A stretch of 64,000 nt of DNA from Leptobacterium flavescens (GTDB lineage Bacteria > Bacteroidota > Bacteroidia > Flavobacteriales > Flavobacteriaceae): the NCBI RefSeq assembly GCF_010671605.1, contig NZ_JAABOO010000001.1, positions 1,302,001 through 1,366,000 of the forward strand, given 5' to 3'. The notes below the pieces were generated by a model. It was not told where the DNA came from, searched no databases, and was given only the letters and a program-made list of their open reading frames with translations. Position 1 is the stretch's first letter. Each line of letters begins with the position of its first letter. The position numbers and the translations under genes were made by a program. Positions 63,904 to 64,000 of this stretch are shown here, piece by piece.

Positions 63904-63933
63904 AAACCACCTCCCTAAAATGAGAAGTGGTTT
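63904..63933. terminator. Probable intrinsic terminator near window end
   Basis: AAACCAC (63904-63910) pairs with GTGGTTT (63927-63933), followed by CGCTTTT. It may serve a gene beyond the window or the decayed pseudopilin unit. The rest of 63538-64000 holds the promoter of the GIGTT gene, the pseudopilin remnant and nothing else recognisable. Confidence 0.6.
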
Positions 63934-64000
63934 CGCTTTTATTCACTGTATTTCCTTTGCACGAGCAACAAACCTGACTGCCGCCAAGCAAGTTCCGCGC

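Overview
The window looks like a chromosomal segment of a marine-type member of the Flavobacteriaceae (Bacteroidota). The supporting signs are a type IX secretion sorting domain, GLPGLI, DUF4199 and TM2 families, a one-protein ornithine-lipid synthase, GIGTT-repeat surface proteins, few Shine-Dalgarno sequences, and promoters of the Bacteroidota form TTG-N20-TAnnTTTG. No rRNA, tRNA, CRISPR array, integrase or transposase was recognised.

Layout. 0-8.8 kb: small regulators and hypotheticals, then olsF, aspartate kinase, a GNAT acetyltransferase and fructose-bisphosphatase. 8.9-12.1 kb: a tight four-gene signalling operon with a coiled-coil protein, a roadblock-like protein, a Ras/Rab-type small GTPase and a cytoplasmic hybrid histidine kinase. 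12.1-27 kb: mostly housekeeping genes (terB-like, aminotransferase V, mfd, methyltransferase, ACT protein, yraN, LD-carboxypeptidase, DUF1800/DUF1501 pair, metG, a GIY-YIG gene embedded in repeats, HDAC-like deacetylase, PAP2 phosphatase).

28.0-37.6 kb is the most interesting part: an A+T-rich cargo island inserted exactly at the 3' end of the PAP2 gene. A 51-bp direct repeat (27912-27962 and 37566-37616, 48/51 identical) bounds it. Both copies encode the same last 16 residues and stop, and all three differences are synonymous, as expected if an element replaced the 3' end of its target gene. The island carries an AraC-type membrane sensor, a double-glycine leader peptide, a subtilase lipoprotein, four paralogous small secreted proteins with two conserved cysteines, a TonB-dependent outer-membrane protein and a GLPGLI protein. 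Two divisions of the minus-strand genes are preceded by near-identical promoter/leader cassettes with paired ATTTATAAA sites. The same 20-nt site also precedes the leader peptide, which suggests one regulon controlled by the island's own sensor. No integrase is present.

37.6-54.4 kb: a thioredoxin reductase with two N-terminal glutaredoxin-like domains, AraC regulator, short SSB, a large BNR-repeat protein, PhzF, Zn-ribbon protein, CBS protein, M28 membrane peptidase, SDR proteins and an M13 peptidase. 54.4-64 kb: a translationally coupled pseudopilus operon (GspC-, K-, I-, J- and F-like) preceded by a GIGTT surface protein and an FN3-like lipoprotein, a tandem array of 66-67-residue two-helix membrane proteins, a second GIGTT protein, and at the far end a frameshifted, truncated GspG-like pseudopilin beside a 16-bp palindromic repeat. 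The palindrome recurs several times in this last region.
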